Source: Pseudoduganella guangdongensis
GTDB taxonomy: Bacteria > Pseudomonadota > Gammaproteobacteria > Burkholderiales > Burkholderiaceae_D
DNA length: 64,000 bases
Assembly: GCF_009857475.1 (NCBI RefSeq)
Contig: NZ_WWCJ01000020.1
Location: forward strand, 1 to 64,000
Reading direction: 5' to 3'
Shown piece by piece: positions 56,776 to 64,000 of this stretch (positions are counted from its first letter, which is position 1; the number at the start of each line of letters is the position of its first letter). A program made the position numbers and the translations under genes. Under the pieces are notes generated by a model. That model saw only the letters and a list, made by a program, of their open reading frames with translations. It had not been told where the DNA came from and made no database searches.

Positions 56776-57591
56776 TTACTGCGGCTTGACGAACTTCAGG
56801 GTCATGCGGTCGCTCTCGCCGATGGCGGCGTACTTGGCGCGGTCCTTGTCCTTGTTGGTGAAGGTCGGCGGCAGCGCCCACACGCCGTTCTCGTGGTTGG
56901 CGGTGTCCTTGGCGTTGGCATTGATTTCGGACTTGGCCACCAGCTTGAAGCCGGCCTGCTCGGCCATCTTGATCACATAGGCCTCGTGCATATAGCCGCT
57001 GCTGGCTTTCGCATCCTGGGTCATGGCGGCCGGCAGGCGGTGCTCTTCCACGCCGAACACGCCGCCCGGTTTCAGGCTGTCGTAAATGCTGGCCATCAGC
57101 TTCTTCATGTTCTCGTCGCCGGTGCCGATCCAGTTGTGGATGTTGCGGAAGGTCAGCACCATATCGGCGCTGCCCTTCGGCGCGTAGTTGTACACGCCGT
57201 TGCCCGGTTCAAAGGCGCCCAGCACCACTTTGTCGCGGCCCGGCTGCTTGCCCAGGAATTCCTGGAAGCGGGCCGCGCCCTTGCGCACGTTCTCGCTGGC
57301 CGAATCCGGGGTGGCGCCGGCGGTGATCAGCTTACCCTGGTCGCGCAGGTAGGGCGCCAGGATTTCGGTGTACCAGCCGCCGCCGGGCGACAGCTCGACC
57401 ACGGTCATGTTCGGCTTGATGCCGAAGAAGGTCAGGGTCTCGTAGGGATGGCGGTATTGGTCGCGCTTGACGTTATCCGCATTGCGGGTCGGGCTGGCGA
57501 CAGCCGCTTTCAGGGCAGGATCGGCCAGGGCCGCACCGGAAAAACTGGTGAAGCCAACGGCCAGCAGGCCGGCCAGGACGTACTGTTTCAT
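56776..57591 (-). CDS. Exported class I SAM-dependent methyltransferase-like protein
   Basis: This 271-residue protein has a signal peptide (MKQYVLAGLLAVGFTSFSGA, cleaved near ALA-DP) and a Rossmann methyltransferase domain. The SAM motif is MTVVELSPGGGWYTEILAPY near residue 60; later come MVLTFRNIHNWI and LKPGGVFGVEEHR. It matches the group of predicted periplasmic methyltransferases with conserved HPYETLTFFGIKP-type starts. How SAM would be supplied outside the cytoplasm is unclear. A GGAG site precedes the ATG at 57591; the frame extends upstream through repeats without meaning. Confidence 0.85.
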   Translation of the reverse strand: MKQYVLAGLLAVGFTSFSGAALADPALKAAVASPTRNADNVKRDQYRHPYETLTFFGIKPNMTVVELSPGGGWYTEILAPYLRDQGKLITAGATPDSASENVRKGAARFQEFLGKQPGRDKVVLGAFEPGNGVYNYAPKGSADMVLTFRNIHNWIGTGDENMKKLMASIYDSLKPGGVFGVEEHRLPAAMTQDAKASSGYMHEAYVIKMAEQAGFKLVAKSEINANAKDTANHENGVWALPPTFTNKDKDRAKYAAIGESDRMTLKFVKPQ

Positions 57592-57676
57592 GCAGGAGTC
57601 TCCTTTTTCGTTGGACAGACGACGCGGCGGGTCCGGTCGTCCGGCCTTGATGATCGGGCAAGCCGTCCGCCCGGTC

Positions 57677-57707
57677 AAGTGTCCGCGCGGACGGTGCGCG
57701 GACACTT
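57677..57707. repeat. 12-bp inverted repeat AAGTGTCCGCGC
   Basis: AAGTGTCCGCGC (57677-57688) and GCGCGGACACTT (57696-57707) are perfectly complementary around GGACGGT. The GTGTCC/GGACAC edges recall the TGTCC arms of the other repeats. It is adjacent to the larger palindrome at 57718. Confidence 0.7.
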
Positions 57708-57717
57708 CCCGGACAGC

Positions 57718-57806
57718 AAAACCGGTGCCAGGTCTGTCATTCGGACACGGGCTCTGCCGCGTAGCGGCCGAGCCCGTGTCCGAATGACAGACCTGGCACC
57801 GGTTTT
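57718..57806. repeat. 37-bp inverted repeat with an inner hairpin
   Basis: Arms 57718-57754 and 57770-57806 are perfectly complementary. The 15-base centre folds again (GCCGC / GCGGC). The core GGTGCCAGGTCTGTCATTCG aligns with GGGGTCAGGTCTGGCAATCG of the repeats at 40.9 and 52.2 kb, so it is a diverged family member. It sits in the divergent gap between the methyltransferase and the first tldD-like gene. Confidence 0.9.
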
Positions 57807-57914
57807 CCCCCAATTGTTTCAGCTTTGTACAAGCTTTACACAATGGCATAAAAATTGCGTACGATTGGACTCCTGCAAGCTGTCTTAGGTAAAAACGATA
57901 ACCCTGGAGAGACT

Positions 57915-59549
57915 ATGGAACGACGTGCATTCCTCAACATGAGCGGCGGGGCAATGGCCGCCATGATGATGCCTTTTGGCCGCGCCATCGCGGCCGACGA
58001 GCTGATCAAGCCCGTGGAAGTGAAGTTCAAGAAGATGCTGGCTGATACCGCGCTGACCGCGGCGACCCAGGCCGGCGCCAGCTACTGCGATGTGCGCATC
58101 GGGCGCTACCTGAACCAGTTCATCACGACCCGTGACCTGAACATCGAAAACGTCACCAATACCGAGTCCGCAGGCGTGGGCGTGCGCGTGATCGCGAACG
58201 GCGCCTACGGTTTTGCCGCGACCAGCGATATGTCGCCGGACGGCGTGGCCGGCGCGGCGCGCCAGGCGGTTGCCATCGCCAAGGCCAATTCCAAGCTGCA
58301 GGCGGCCGGCGTGCAGCTGGCGCCCACCCCTGGCGTGGGCGAAGTGTCCTGGGCCACCCCGATCAAGAAGGATTGGCGCACCGTGCCGATCAAGGAGAAG
58401 GCGGACCTGCTGATCACCGCCAACAAGGGCGCGCTGGAATCGGGCGCTTCCTTCATCCAGTCCTTGCTGTTCCAGGTGAACCAGCAGAAGTATTTCGCTT
58501 CCACCGACGGTTCCTATATCGACCAGGACCTGCACCGCCTGTGGGTGCCGTTCTTTGCCACCGCCGTCGACAAGTCGACCGGCAAGTTCCGCGCCCGTTC
58601 GGACCTGGGCACCCCGGTCGGCATGGGCTATGAATACCTGGACGGCCGCAAGGAGGACAAGGTCAAGGCGGCGGGCGGCGTGGCGACGCTGTACAACCGT
58701 TCCTACGACCTGATCGAGGATGCCAAGGCGGCCGGCCGTCAAGCCAAGGAGAAGCTTTCCGCCAAGTCGGTGGAGCCGGGCAAGTACGACCTGGTGCTGT
58801 CGCCGGAACATATGTGGCTGACCATCCACGAATCGGTGGGCCACCCGACCGAGCTCGATCGCGTGCTGGGCTATGAGGCGAACTTCGCCGGCACTTCCTT
58901 TGCGACCCTGGACAAGCAGCAGTCGAAGAAATTCAAGTACGGCGCCGACCTGGTCAACATCGAAGCCGACAAGGTGATCCTGGGTTCGCTGGGCGCGGTC
59001 GGCTACGACGACGAAGGCGTCAAGTGCAAGAAGTGGGACATCATCAAGGACGGCATCCTGGTCAACTACCAGGCCACGCGCGACCAGGCGGCGGTCATCG
59101 GCGAGAAGGAATCGCATGGCTGCTCCTACGCCGACTCCTGGAGCAATGTGCAGTTCCAGCGCATGCCGAACGTGTCCCTGAAAGCGGGCAAGAAGAAGCT
59201 GACCCCGGACGAGCTGGTGAAGGATGTCAAAAAGGGCATCTACATCGTCGGCGCCGGTTCCTTCTCGATCGACCAGCAGCGCTACAACTTCCAGTTCGGC
59301 GGCCAGCTGTTCTACGAAATCAAGGACGGCAAGATCGGCCAGATGCTGGAAGACGTGGCCTACCAGTCCAACACCCAGGAATTCTGGAATGCCTGTCATT
59401 CCATGTGCGATGAGCGCGACTGGCGTATGGGCGGTTCCTTCTTCGACGGCAAAGGTCAGCCGATGCAGGTGAGCGCGGTGTCGCACGGGTCTTCCACCAC
59501 CCGTTTCAACGGCATCAATGTGATCAACACCGCCCGCAAAATCGGCTGA
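57915..59549 (+). CDS. Tat-exported TldD-like metalloprotease (copy 1)
   Basis: This 544-residue protein is a TldD/PmbA-family protease with the metal motif HESVGHPTE at residue 305. The N-terminus MERRAFLNMSGGAMAAMMMP is a twin-arginine signal (RRxFL), unlike cytoplasmic TldD. Conserved parts include SYCDVRIGRYLNQFITTRD near residue 60, and VSAVSHGSSTTRFNGINVIN at the end. TldD with TldE trims or matures peptides such as microcin B17 and CcdA in E. coli. The ATG at 57915 is preceded by TGGAGAG. The partner gene starts 17 bases downstream. Confidence 0.9.
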   Translation: MERRAFLNMSGGAMAAMMMPFGRAIAADELIKPVEVKFKKMLADTALTAATQAGASYCDVRIGRYLNQFITTRDLNIENVTNTESAGVGVRVIANGAYGFAATSDMSPDGVAGAARQAVAIAKANSKLQAAGVQLAPTPGVGEVSWATPIKKDWRTVPIKEKADLLITANKGALESGASFIQSLLFQVNQQKYFASTDGSYIDQDLHRLWVPFFATAVDKSTGKFRARSDLGTPVGMGYEYLDGRKEDKVKAAGGVATLYNRSYDLIEDAKAAGRQAKEKLSAKSVEPGKYDLVLSPEHMWLTIHESVGHPTELDRVLGYEANFAGTSFATLDKQQSKKFKYGADLVNIEADKVILGSLGAVGYDDEGVKCKKWDIIKDGILVNYQATRDQAAVIGEKESHGCSYADSWSNVQFQRMPNVSLKAGKKKLTPDELVKDVKKGIYIVGAGSFSIDQQRYNFQFGGQLFYEIKDGKIGQMLEDVAYQSNTQEFWNACHSMCDERDWRMGGSFFDGKGQPMQVSAVSHGSSTTRFNGINVINTARKIG

Positions 59550-59565
59550 TCCCGGAGGATAAGGA

Positions 59566-60903
59566 ATGAAGATCCTGAACCAGGAAGAAACCAAGCGCAT
59601 TGCCGACAAGGTGCTGTCGCTGAGCAAAGCCGATGAATGCATCGTCACTATCAACGGCGCGCGCACCGGCAATATCCGCTATGCGCGCAACGCAGTGTCG
59701 ACCGCCGGGCTGGTGGAGAACACCCAGCTGACGGTGTCGGTCGCCTTCGGCAAGAAGCAGGGCACGGCGGTCATCAATGAGTTCGACGACAAGTCGCTGG
59801 CCAAGGCCGTGCAGCGCGCCGAGGAGCTGGCCAAGCTGGCGCCGGAAAATCCGGAGTTCATGCCGACTCCGGACAAGCAGGCGTTCAAGGCGTCCACCAC
59901 CTTCAGCAAGTCGACCGACGCCATCGATCCTGAGTACCGCGCGCAGGTGGCGGCCTACAGCATCGAGGCGTGCAAGAAGAAGGGTCTGGTGGCTGCAGGC
60001 TTCTTCACCGACCAGTCGTCGTTTGAAACCGTGGCCAACTCGCGCGGCGTGTTCGGCCACCAGGCGCAGACCGGCATCGACTTCACCTGCACCGTGCGCA
60101 CCGAAGACGGGCGCGGCTCGGGCTGGGTGCGGCGCGATGCGCAGGACGTGACGCGCTTCGATCCGCGCGCCGCGGCGGAAGTGGCGATGGAGAAGGCGAT
60201 CCGCTCGGCGGAGGCGAAGGCGCTGGAGCCGGGCCGCTATACCGTGATCCTGGAGCCGGCGGCGACGTCGGACCTGCTGGCGTACATGTTCAACAGCTTC
60301 GACGCGCGTTCGGCCGACGAGGGCCGCAGCTTCCTGGCCAAGAAGGGCGGCGGCAACCGCATGGGCGAGAAGCTGTTCGACGAGCAGGTGAACGTGTGGG
60401 CCGATCCGTGGGACAAGGATATTCCCGTGCTGCCGTGGGATAACCAGACCTTGCTGGCGCGCGAGCGCATGGACATCATCAAGAACGGCAAAATCGCCTC
60501 CCTGGGCTATTCGCCGTTCTGGGGCAAGAAGCAGGGCCAGCGCGCGATCGGCACGCCGGGCAATATCATCATGGCGGGCGGCTCCAAGTCGACCGAGGAG
60601 ATGATTGCTTCGACCAAGAAGGGCATCCTGGTGACGCGCACCTGGTATATCCGCATGGTGGATCCGCAAACGGTGCTGCTGACCGGGCTGACGCGCGATG
60701 GCACCTTCTATATCGAGAACGGCAAGATCAAGCATCCGGTGAAGAACTTCCGCTTCAATGAGTCGCCGGTGACGATGTTGAACAATATCGAGGAGCTGGG
60801 CCGTCCGGAAGTGCTGGCGGGCGATGAGTCGCAGTTCCAGCTGTTGATTCCGGCGATGAAGGTGAGGGACTTTAACTTCACCTCCTTGTCGGACGCTGTT
60901 TAA
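59566..60903 (+). CDS. TldE/PmbA-like partner protein (copy 1)
   Basis: This 445-residue protein has the PmbA/TldE fold. Recognisable pieces are TGNIRYARNAVSTAGLVENT, SVAFGKKQGTAV, GRYTVILEPAATSDLLAYMF and TWYIRMVDPQTVLLTGLTRD. It lacks the HExxxH motif, as expected for the non-catalytic partner. It has no signal peptide although its TldD partner has a Tat signal. Starting at 59566 after AGGATAAGGA, it follows copy 1 of tldD by 17 bases and clearly belongs to the same transcript. Confidence 0.88.
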   Translation: MKILNQEETKRIADKVLSLSKADECIVTINGARTGNIRYARNAVSTAGLVENTQLTVSVAFGKKQGTAVINEFDDKSLAKAVQRAEELAKLAPENPEFMPTPDKQAFKASTTFSKSTDAIDPEYRAQVAAYSIEACKKKGLVAAGFFTDQSSFETVANSRGVFGHQAQTGIDFTCTVRTEDGRGSGWVRRDAQDVTRFDPRAAAEVAMEKAIRSAEAKALEPGRYTVILEPAATSDLLAYMFNSFDARSADEGRSFLAKKGGGNRMGEKLFDEQVNVWADPWDKDIPVLPWDNQTLLARERMDIIKNGKIASLGYSPFWGKKQGQRAIGTPGNIIMAGGSKSTEEMIASTKKGILVTRTWYIRMVDPQTVLLTGLTRDGTFYIENGKIKHPVKNFRFNESPVTMLNNIEELGRPEVLAGDESQFQLLIPAMKVRDFNFTSLSDAV

Positions 60904-61006
60904 ACCGGTACTGCGGTGCCTGACCCGCAGGGTCAGGCACCCGGTCCGCGACCGCCGCGTCATCAAGGTGTCAGACCCTGCGGGTCTGACACCGGGTTAC
61001 CGGTTT
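60902..61006. repeat. Two-hairpin palindromic element between the tld pairs
   Basis: Outer arms AAACCGGTA (60902-60910) and TACCGGTTT (60998-61006) enclose two hairpins. The first pairs GGTGCCTGACCC with GGGTCAGGCACC (60915-60941). The second pairs GGTGTCAGACCC with GGGTCTGACACC (60967-60993). The linker GGTCCGCGACCGCCGCGT (60943-60960) is identical to the one in the rpoB-rpoC gap. Confidence 0.9.
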
Positions 61007-61023
61007 TAGTTTTTGGAGTAATT

Positions 61024-62661
61024 GTGGAACGCAGATCCTTCCTGAAAGTCGCCGCCGCAACCGGCGGTACCATGCTGGTCCCCGTCTTCGGTAACGCCAT
61101 TGCCGCCGAAGACTTGATGAGCCCCATGGCGCGCAAGTTCAAAAAAGAGCTGGCCGACGCCGCCCTGAACGCCGCCACCAAGGCCGGCGCCAGCTATTGC
61201 GACGTGCGCATCGGCCGCTACCTGAACCAGTTCGTTACCACCCGCGACACGCGCGTGGAAAACATCGTCAACACCGAGTCGACCGGCGTCGGCGTGCGCG
61301 TGATCGCCAACGGCGCTTACGGCTTCGCCGCCACCAATGCGCTGACCGTGGACGCCGTGGCCGATGCCGCGCGCCAGGCGGTTGCCATCGCGCGCGCCAA
61401 CGCCCGCCTGCAAACCGCGCCGGTGCAACTGGCGCCGGTGAAGGGCGTGGGCGAAGTGGCGTGGCAGACGCCTTTCAAGAAGGACTGGCGCACCGTGCCG
61501 GTCAAGGAGAAGGCCGACCTGCTGCTGGCCGCCAACAAGGCCGGCCTGGACGCGGGCGCCTCCTTCATGACCTCCAGCCTGTTCCAGGTCAACCAGCAGA
61601 AGTACTTCGCCTCCACCGACGGCTCCTACATCGACCAGGATGTGCACCGCCTGTGGTCGCCGTTCACCGCCACCGCGGTGGACAAGGCGACCGGCAAGTT
61701 CCGCACGCGCGACGGCCTGTCCTCGCCGGCCGGCATGGGCTTTGAGTTCTTCGACGCCAAACCGGAGCACAAGGTGCGCGCGGCGGGCGGCGTGACCCAG
61801 CTCTATAACGGCGGCTACGACATCATCGAAGATGCGCGCGCGGCCGGCAAGCAGGCGCGCGAAAAGCTCTCGGCCAAATCGGTCGAACCGGGCAAATACG
61901 ACCTGGTGCTGAGCCCGGAACACCTGTTCCTGACCATCCACGAAAACGTCGGCCACGCCACGGAGCTGGACCGCGTGCTGGGCTATGAAGCCAACTACGC
62001 CGGCACCTCCTTCGCCACGCTGGACAAATGGAAGGGCAAGAACTTCAAGTACGGCGCCGACAACGTCAACTTCTTCGCCGACAAGACCACCCCGGGTTCG
62101 CTCGGCAATGTGGGCTACGACGACGAGGGCGTCGCATCCAAGAAGTGGGACATCATCCGCAACGGCATCCTGGTCAACTACCAGGCCACGCGCGACCAGG
62201 CCCACATCATCGGCGAGAAGGAGTCGCACGGCTGCTCGTATGCCGACTCCTGGAGCAGCGTGCAGTTCCAGCGCATGCCGAACATCTCGCTGGAGGCTGG
62301 GAAGAAGACCCTGTCGCCGGACGATATGGTGAAGGACGTGAAGAAGGGCATCTACATCCTGGGCCGCGGCTCCTACTCGATCGACCAGCAGCGCTACAAC
62401 TTCCAGTTCGGCGGCCAGCTGTTCTACGAAATCAAGGACGGCAAAGTGGGCCAGATGCTGAACGACGTGGCCTACCAGTCGAACACCCAGGAGTTCTGGA
62501 ACTCCTGCTCCGCGATCTGCGACCAGAAAGACTGGCGCATGGGCGGCTCCTTCTTCGACGGCAAAGGCCAGCCTAGCCAGGTCAGCGCCGTTTCGCACGG
62601 TTCCTCGACCACCCGCTTTAACGCTATCAATGTGATCAACACTGCCCGCAAGATTGATTAA
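61024..62661 (+). CDS. Tat-exported TldD-like metalloprotease (copy 2)
   Basis: This 545-residue protein is a close paralogue of the first TldD-like protein. It starts at a GTG (VERRSFLKVAAATGGTMLVP), a clear twin-arginine signal with the RRSFLK core, after TTTTTGGAG. The metal site is HENVGHATE at residue 306. Internal blocks such as SYCDVRIGRYLNQFVTTRD and KESHGCSYADSWSSVQFQRM match copy 1. The frame stays open upstream through the repeat element, but that extension has no family match. The second partner gene begins ten bases after its stop. Confidence 0.9.
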   Translation: MERRSFLKVAAATGGTMLVPVFGNAIAAEDLMSPMARKFKKELADAALNAATKAGASYCDVRIGRYLNQFVTTRDTRVENIVNTESTGVGVRVIANGAYGFAATNALTVDAVADAARQAVAIARANARLQTAPVQLAPVKGVGEVAWQTPFKKDWRTVPVKEKADLLLAANKAGLDAGASFMTSSLFQVNQQKYFASTDGSYIDQDVHRLWSPFTATAVDKATGKFRTRDGLSSPAGMGFEFFDAKPEHKVRAAGGVTQLYNGGYDIIEDARAAGKQAREKLSAKSVEPGKYDLVLSPEHLFLTIHENVGHATELDRVLGYEANYAGTSFATLDKWKGKNFKYGADNVNFFADKTTPGSLGNVGYDDEGVASKKWDIIRNGILVNYQATRDQAHIIGEKESHGCSYADSWSSVQFQRMPNISLEAGKKTLSPDDMVKDVKKGIYILGRGSYSIDQQRYNFQFGGQLFYEIKDGKVGQMLNDVAYQSNTQEFWNSCSAICDQKDWRMGGSFFDGKGQPSQVSAVSHGSSTTRFNAINVINTARKID

Positions 62662-62670
62662 GGACGCGAC

Positions 62671-64000
62671 ATGAAACTCTTGAGCAAAGACGAAGCAAAA
62701 AGCATCTGCGACAAAGTGATGGCCATGTCCAAGGCCGATGAGTGCCGCATCAACTTGGGCGGCAGCCGCAAAGGCAATGTGCGCTACGCGAACAACAGCG
62801 TGTCCACCGCCGGCCAGGTGGAGGACACCACCCTGGTGGTGAGCGTCGCTTTCGGCAAGAAGCAGGGCTCGGCCACCTGCAACCAGTTCGACGCCAAGTC
62901 GCTGGAAGCCGCCGTGCGCCGCGCCGAGGAAATCGCGCGCCTGGCGCCAGAGAATCCGGAGTTCATGCCGGCCGTGGGCAAGCAGGATTTCAAGGCGACC
63001 AACACCTTCAGCCGCAATTCGGATGCATTCAACCCGGATTTTCGCGCCGACGTCGCGTTCGCCAGCATCGAGGCGGCCAAGAAGGCCGGCCTGCAGGCGG
63101 CGGGCTTCTTTAACGACAGCGTGGGCTTTGACTGCATCGCCAACTCGAACGGCGTGTTCGGCTACCAGGAACTGGCGGGCCTGAACTTCACCGTGACCAC
63201 CCGCACTAACGACGGCAAGGGTTCGGGCTGGGTGAGCCGCGCTGCCTACGATCCGAAGTCGTTCGACCCGCGCGCCGCTTCCGATATCGCGATTGAAAAA
63301 GCCCTGCGTTCGGTCGATGCCAAGGCGCTGGAGCCGGGCCGCTACACCGTGGTGATGGAGCCGGCTGCCACCAACGACCTGCTGAACTTCATGTTCAACG
63401 CTTTCGACGCGCGCTCTGCAGATGAGGGCCGCAGCTTCCTGTCCAAGAAGGGCGGGGCGAACCGCCTGGGCGACAAGCTGTTCGACGAGCAGGTGAACGT
63501 CTGGACCGATCCGTGGGATGCCAACGCGCCGGTGCTGCCGTGGGACCAGGGGTCGATGCAGGCGCGCGCGCGCCGCGACCTGATCAAGGGCGGCGTGATC
63601 ACTTCGCTGGATTACAACCGTTATTGGGCGCAGAAGCAAGGCAAGGTTGCCACGCCGCCGGCGGGCAATATCATCATGGCGGGCGGCTCGCGTTCGACCG
63701 AGGAGCTGATTGCTTCGACCAAGAAGGGCATCCTGGTGACGCGCACCTGGTATATCCGCATGGTGGATCCGCAGTCGGTGGCGCTGACCGGGCTGACGCG
63801 CGATGGCACCTTCTATATCGAGAACGGCAAGGTGAAGCATCCGGTGAAGAACTTCCGCTTCAATGACAGCCCGGTGTCGATGCTGAACAATATCGATGAA
63901 CTGGGGCGTCCGGTGCTGATCGGCGATACCGATGCGCGCAAGCTGATGATTCCTGCGATGAAGGTGCGGGACTTTAACTTTACTTCGCTGTCGGATGCGG
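62671..64000 (+). CDS. TldE/PmbA-like partner protein (copy 2), 3' end cut by window
   Basis: The frame starts at ATG 62671 after AAGGACGCG and is open to the last base (443 complete codons). It aligns along its whole length with copy 1: GNVRYANNSVSTAGQVEDTT, SVAFGKKQGSAT, GRYTVVMEPAATNDLLNFMF and TWYIRMVDPQSVALTGLTRD. It ends VRDFNFTSLSDA where copy 1 has one more Val and a stop, so only about two codons are missing. There is no signal peptide and no HExxxH. It is the fourth gene of the tld cluster. Confidence 0.88.
   Translation, partial: MKLLSKDEAKSICDKVMAMSKADECRINLGGSRKGNVRYANNSVSTAGQVEDTTLVVSVAFGKKQGSATCNQFDAKSLEAAVRRAEEIARLAPENPEFMPAVGKQDFKATNTFSRNSDAFNPDFRADVAFASIEAAKKAGLQAAGFFNDSVGFDCIANSNGVFGYQELAGLNFTVTTRTNDGKGSGWVSRAAYDPKSFDPRAASDIAIEKALRSVDAKALEPGRYTVVMEPAATNDLLNFMFNAFDARSADEGRSFLSKKGGANRLGDKLFDEQVNVWTDPWDANAPVLPWDQGSMQARARRDLIKGGVITSLDYNRYWAQKQGKVATPPAGNIIMAGGSRSTEELIASTKKGILVTRTWYIRMVDPQSVALTGLTRDGTFYIENGKVKHPVKNFRFNDSPVSMLNNIDELGRPVLIGDTDARKLMIPAMKVRDFNFTSLSDA

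Noticed and set aside
40947-61006. Palindromic repeats as a possible CRISPR array
   Set aside because: The repeats are dispersed between genes kilobases apart, are self-complementary over almost the full length and have no regular spacers or cas genes.
60916-61023. N-terminal extension of the second tldD-like protein through the repeat element
   Set aside because: The frame lacks stops only because the palindromes are stop-free in that phase. The GTG at 61024 has a ribosome-binding site and begins the Tat signal seen in copy 1.

Overview
The window reads as a high-GC betaproteobacterial chromosome segment. The best fit is Oxalobacteraceae of the Massilia/Duganella/Janthinobacterium group. 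The clues are the gene order tuf - tRNA-Trp - secE - nusG - rplKAJL - rpoBC, a PEP-CTERM (exosortase-sorted) protein, many secreted peptidases, a TonB-dependent receptor, and GGGGTCAG-type palindromic intergenic repeats. This taxonomic placement is inference from gene content; no 16S gene is present.

Layout. 1-12455 is the conserved transcription/translation cluster: the end of tuf, tRNA-Trp, secE, nusG, L11, L1, an L10-type leader, L10, L7/L12, rpoB, rpoC and a strong terminator. 12500-28230 is a mosaic of envelope and secreted functions: an EEP-family hydrolase, an AraC regulator beside an M64 zinc protease, a YjbR/MmcQ protein, an M16 peptidase, an HTH regulator with a decayed nucleotidyltransferase domain overlapping a DUF962 gene, a 7TM histidine kinase of the CqsS/LqsS/PhcS type divergent from a hot-dog thioesterase, a NarL-type two-component operon ending in a barrel protein, a second barrel protein, and a DUF885 peptidase. 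28340-31720 is a clearly lower-GC accessory island of small minus-strand genes, most of them unrecognised (one DUF1877/YfbM-like, one DUF4160-like), with no visible integrase.

31796-43229 returns to high GC: an ADP-ribosylglycohydrolase/cupin/DUF3703 operon, DUF1631, a retropepsin-like protease, an HPP-CBS membrane protein, an Lrp regulator divergent from a three-part cysteine desulfurase / decayed metallo-beta-lactamase / rhodanese fusion, the PEP-CTERM protein and a TonB-dependent receptor. 43511-52165 is a single giant gene for a cyclic beta-glucan synthase-like GT84-GH94 protein. After it come an M1 aminopeptidase and a serine hydrolase, a 32-residue membrane peptide, a substrate-binding protein broken by an in-frame TAG, and an exported SAM methyltransferase-like protein. 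The window ends in two tandem tldD-tldE-like pairs whose TldD members carry Tat signal peptides; the last gene is cut by the window edge about two codons before its expected end.

Palindromic repeats punctuate the window at about 8.1, 12.5, 13.5, 16.5, 41.0, 52.2, 57.7 and 60.9 kb and appear to be the main recent insertions. No gap longer than 300 bases lacks a gene. No CRISPR array, transposase, integrase or rRNA gene was seen. Apart from the repeats, the most interesting items are the Tat-TldD/TldE pairs, the cysteine desulfurase fusion, the orphan quorum-sensor-like kinase and the low-GC island.
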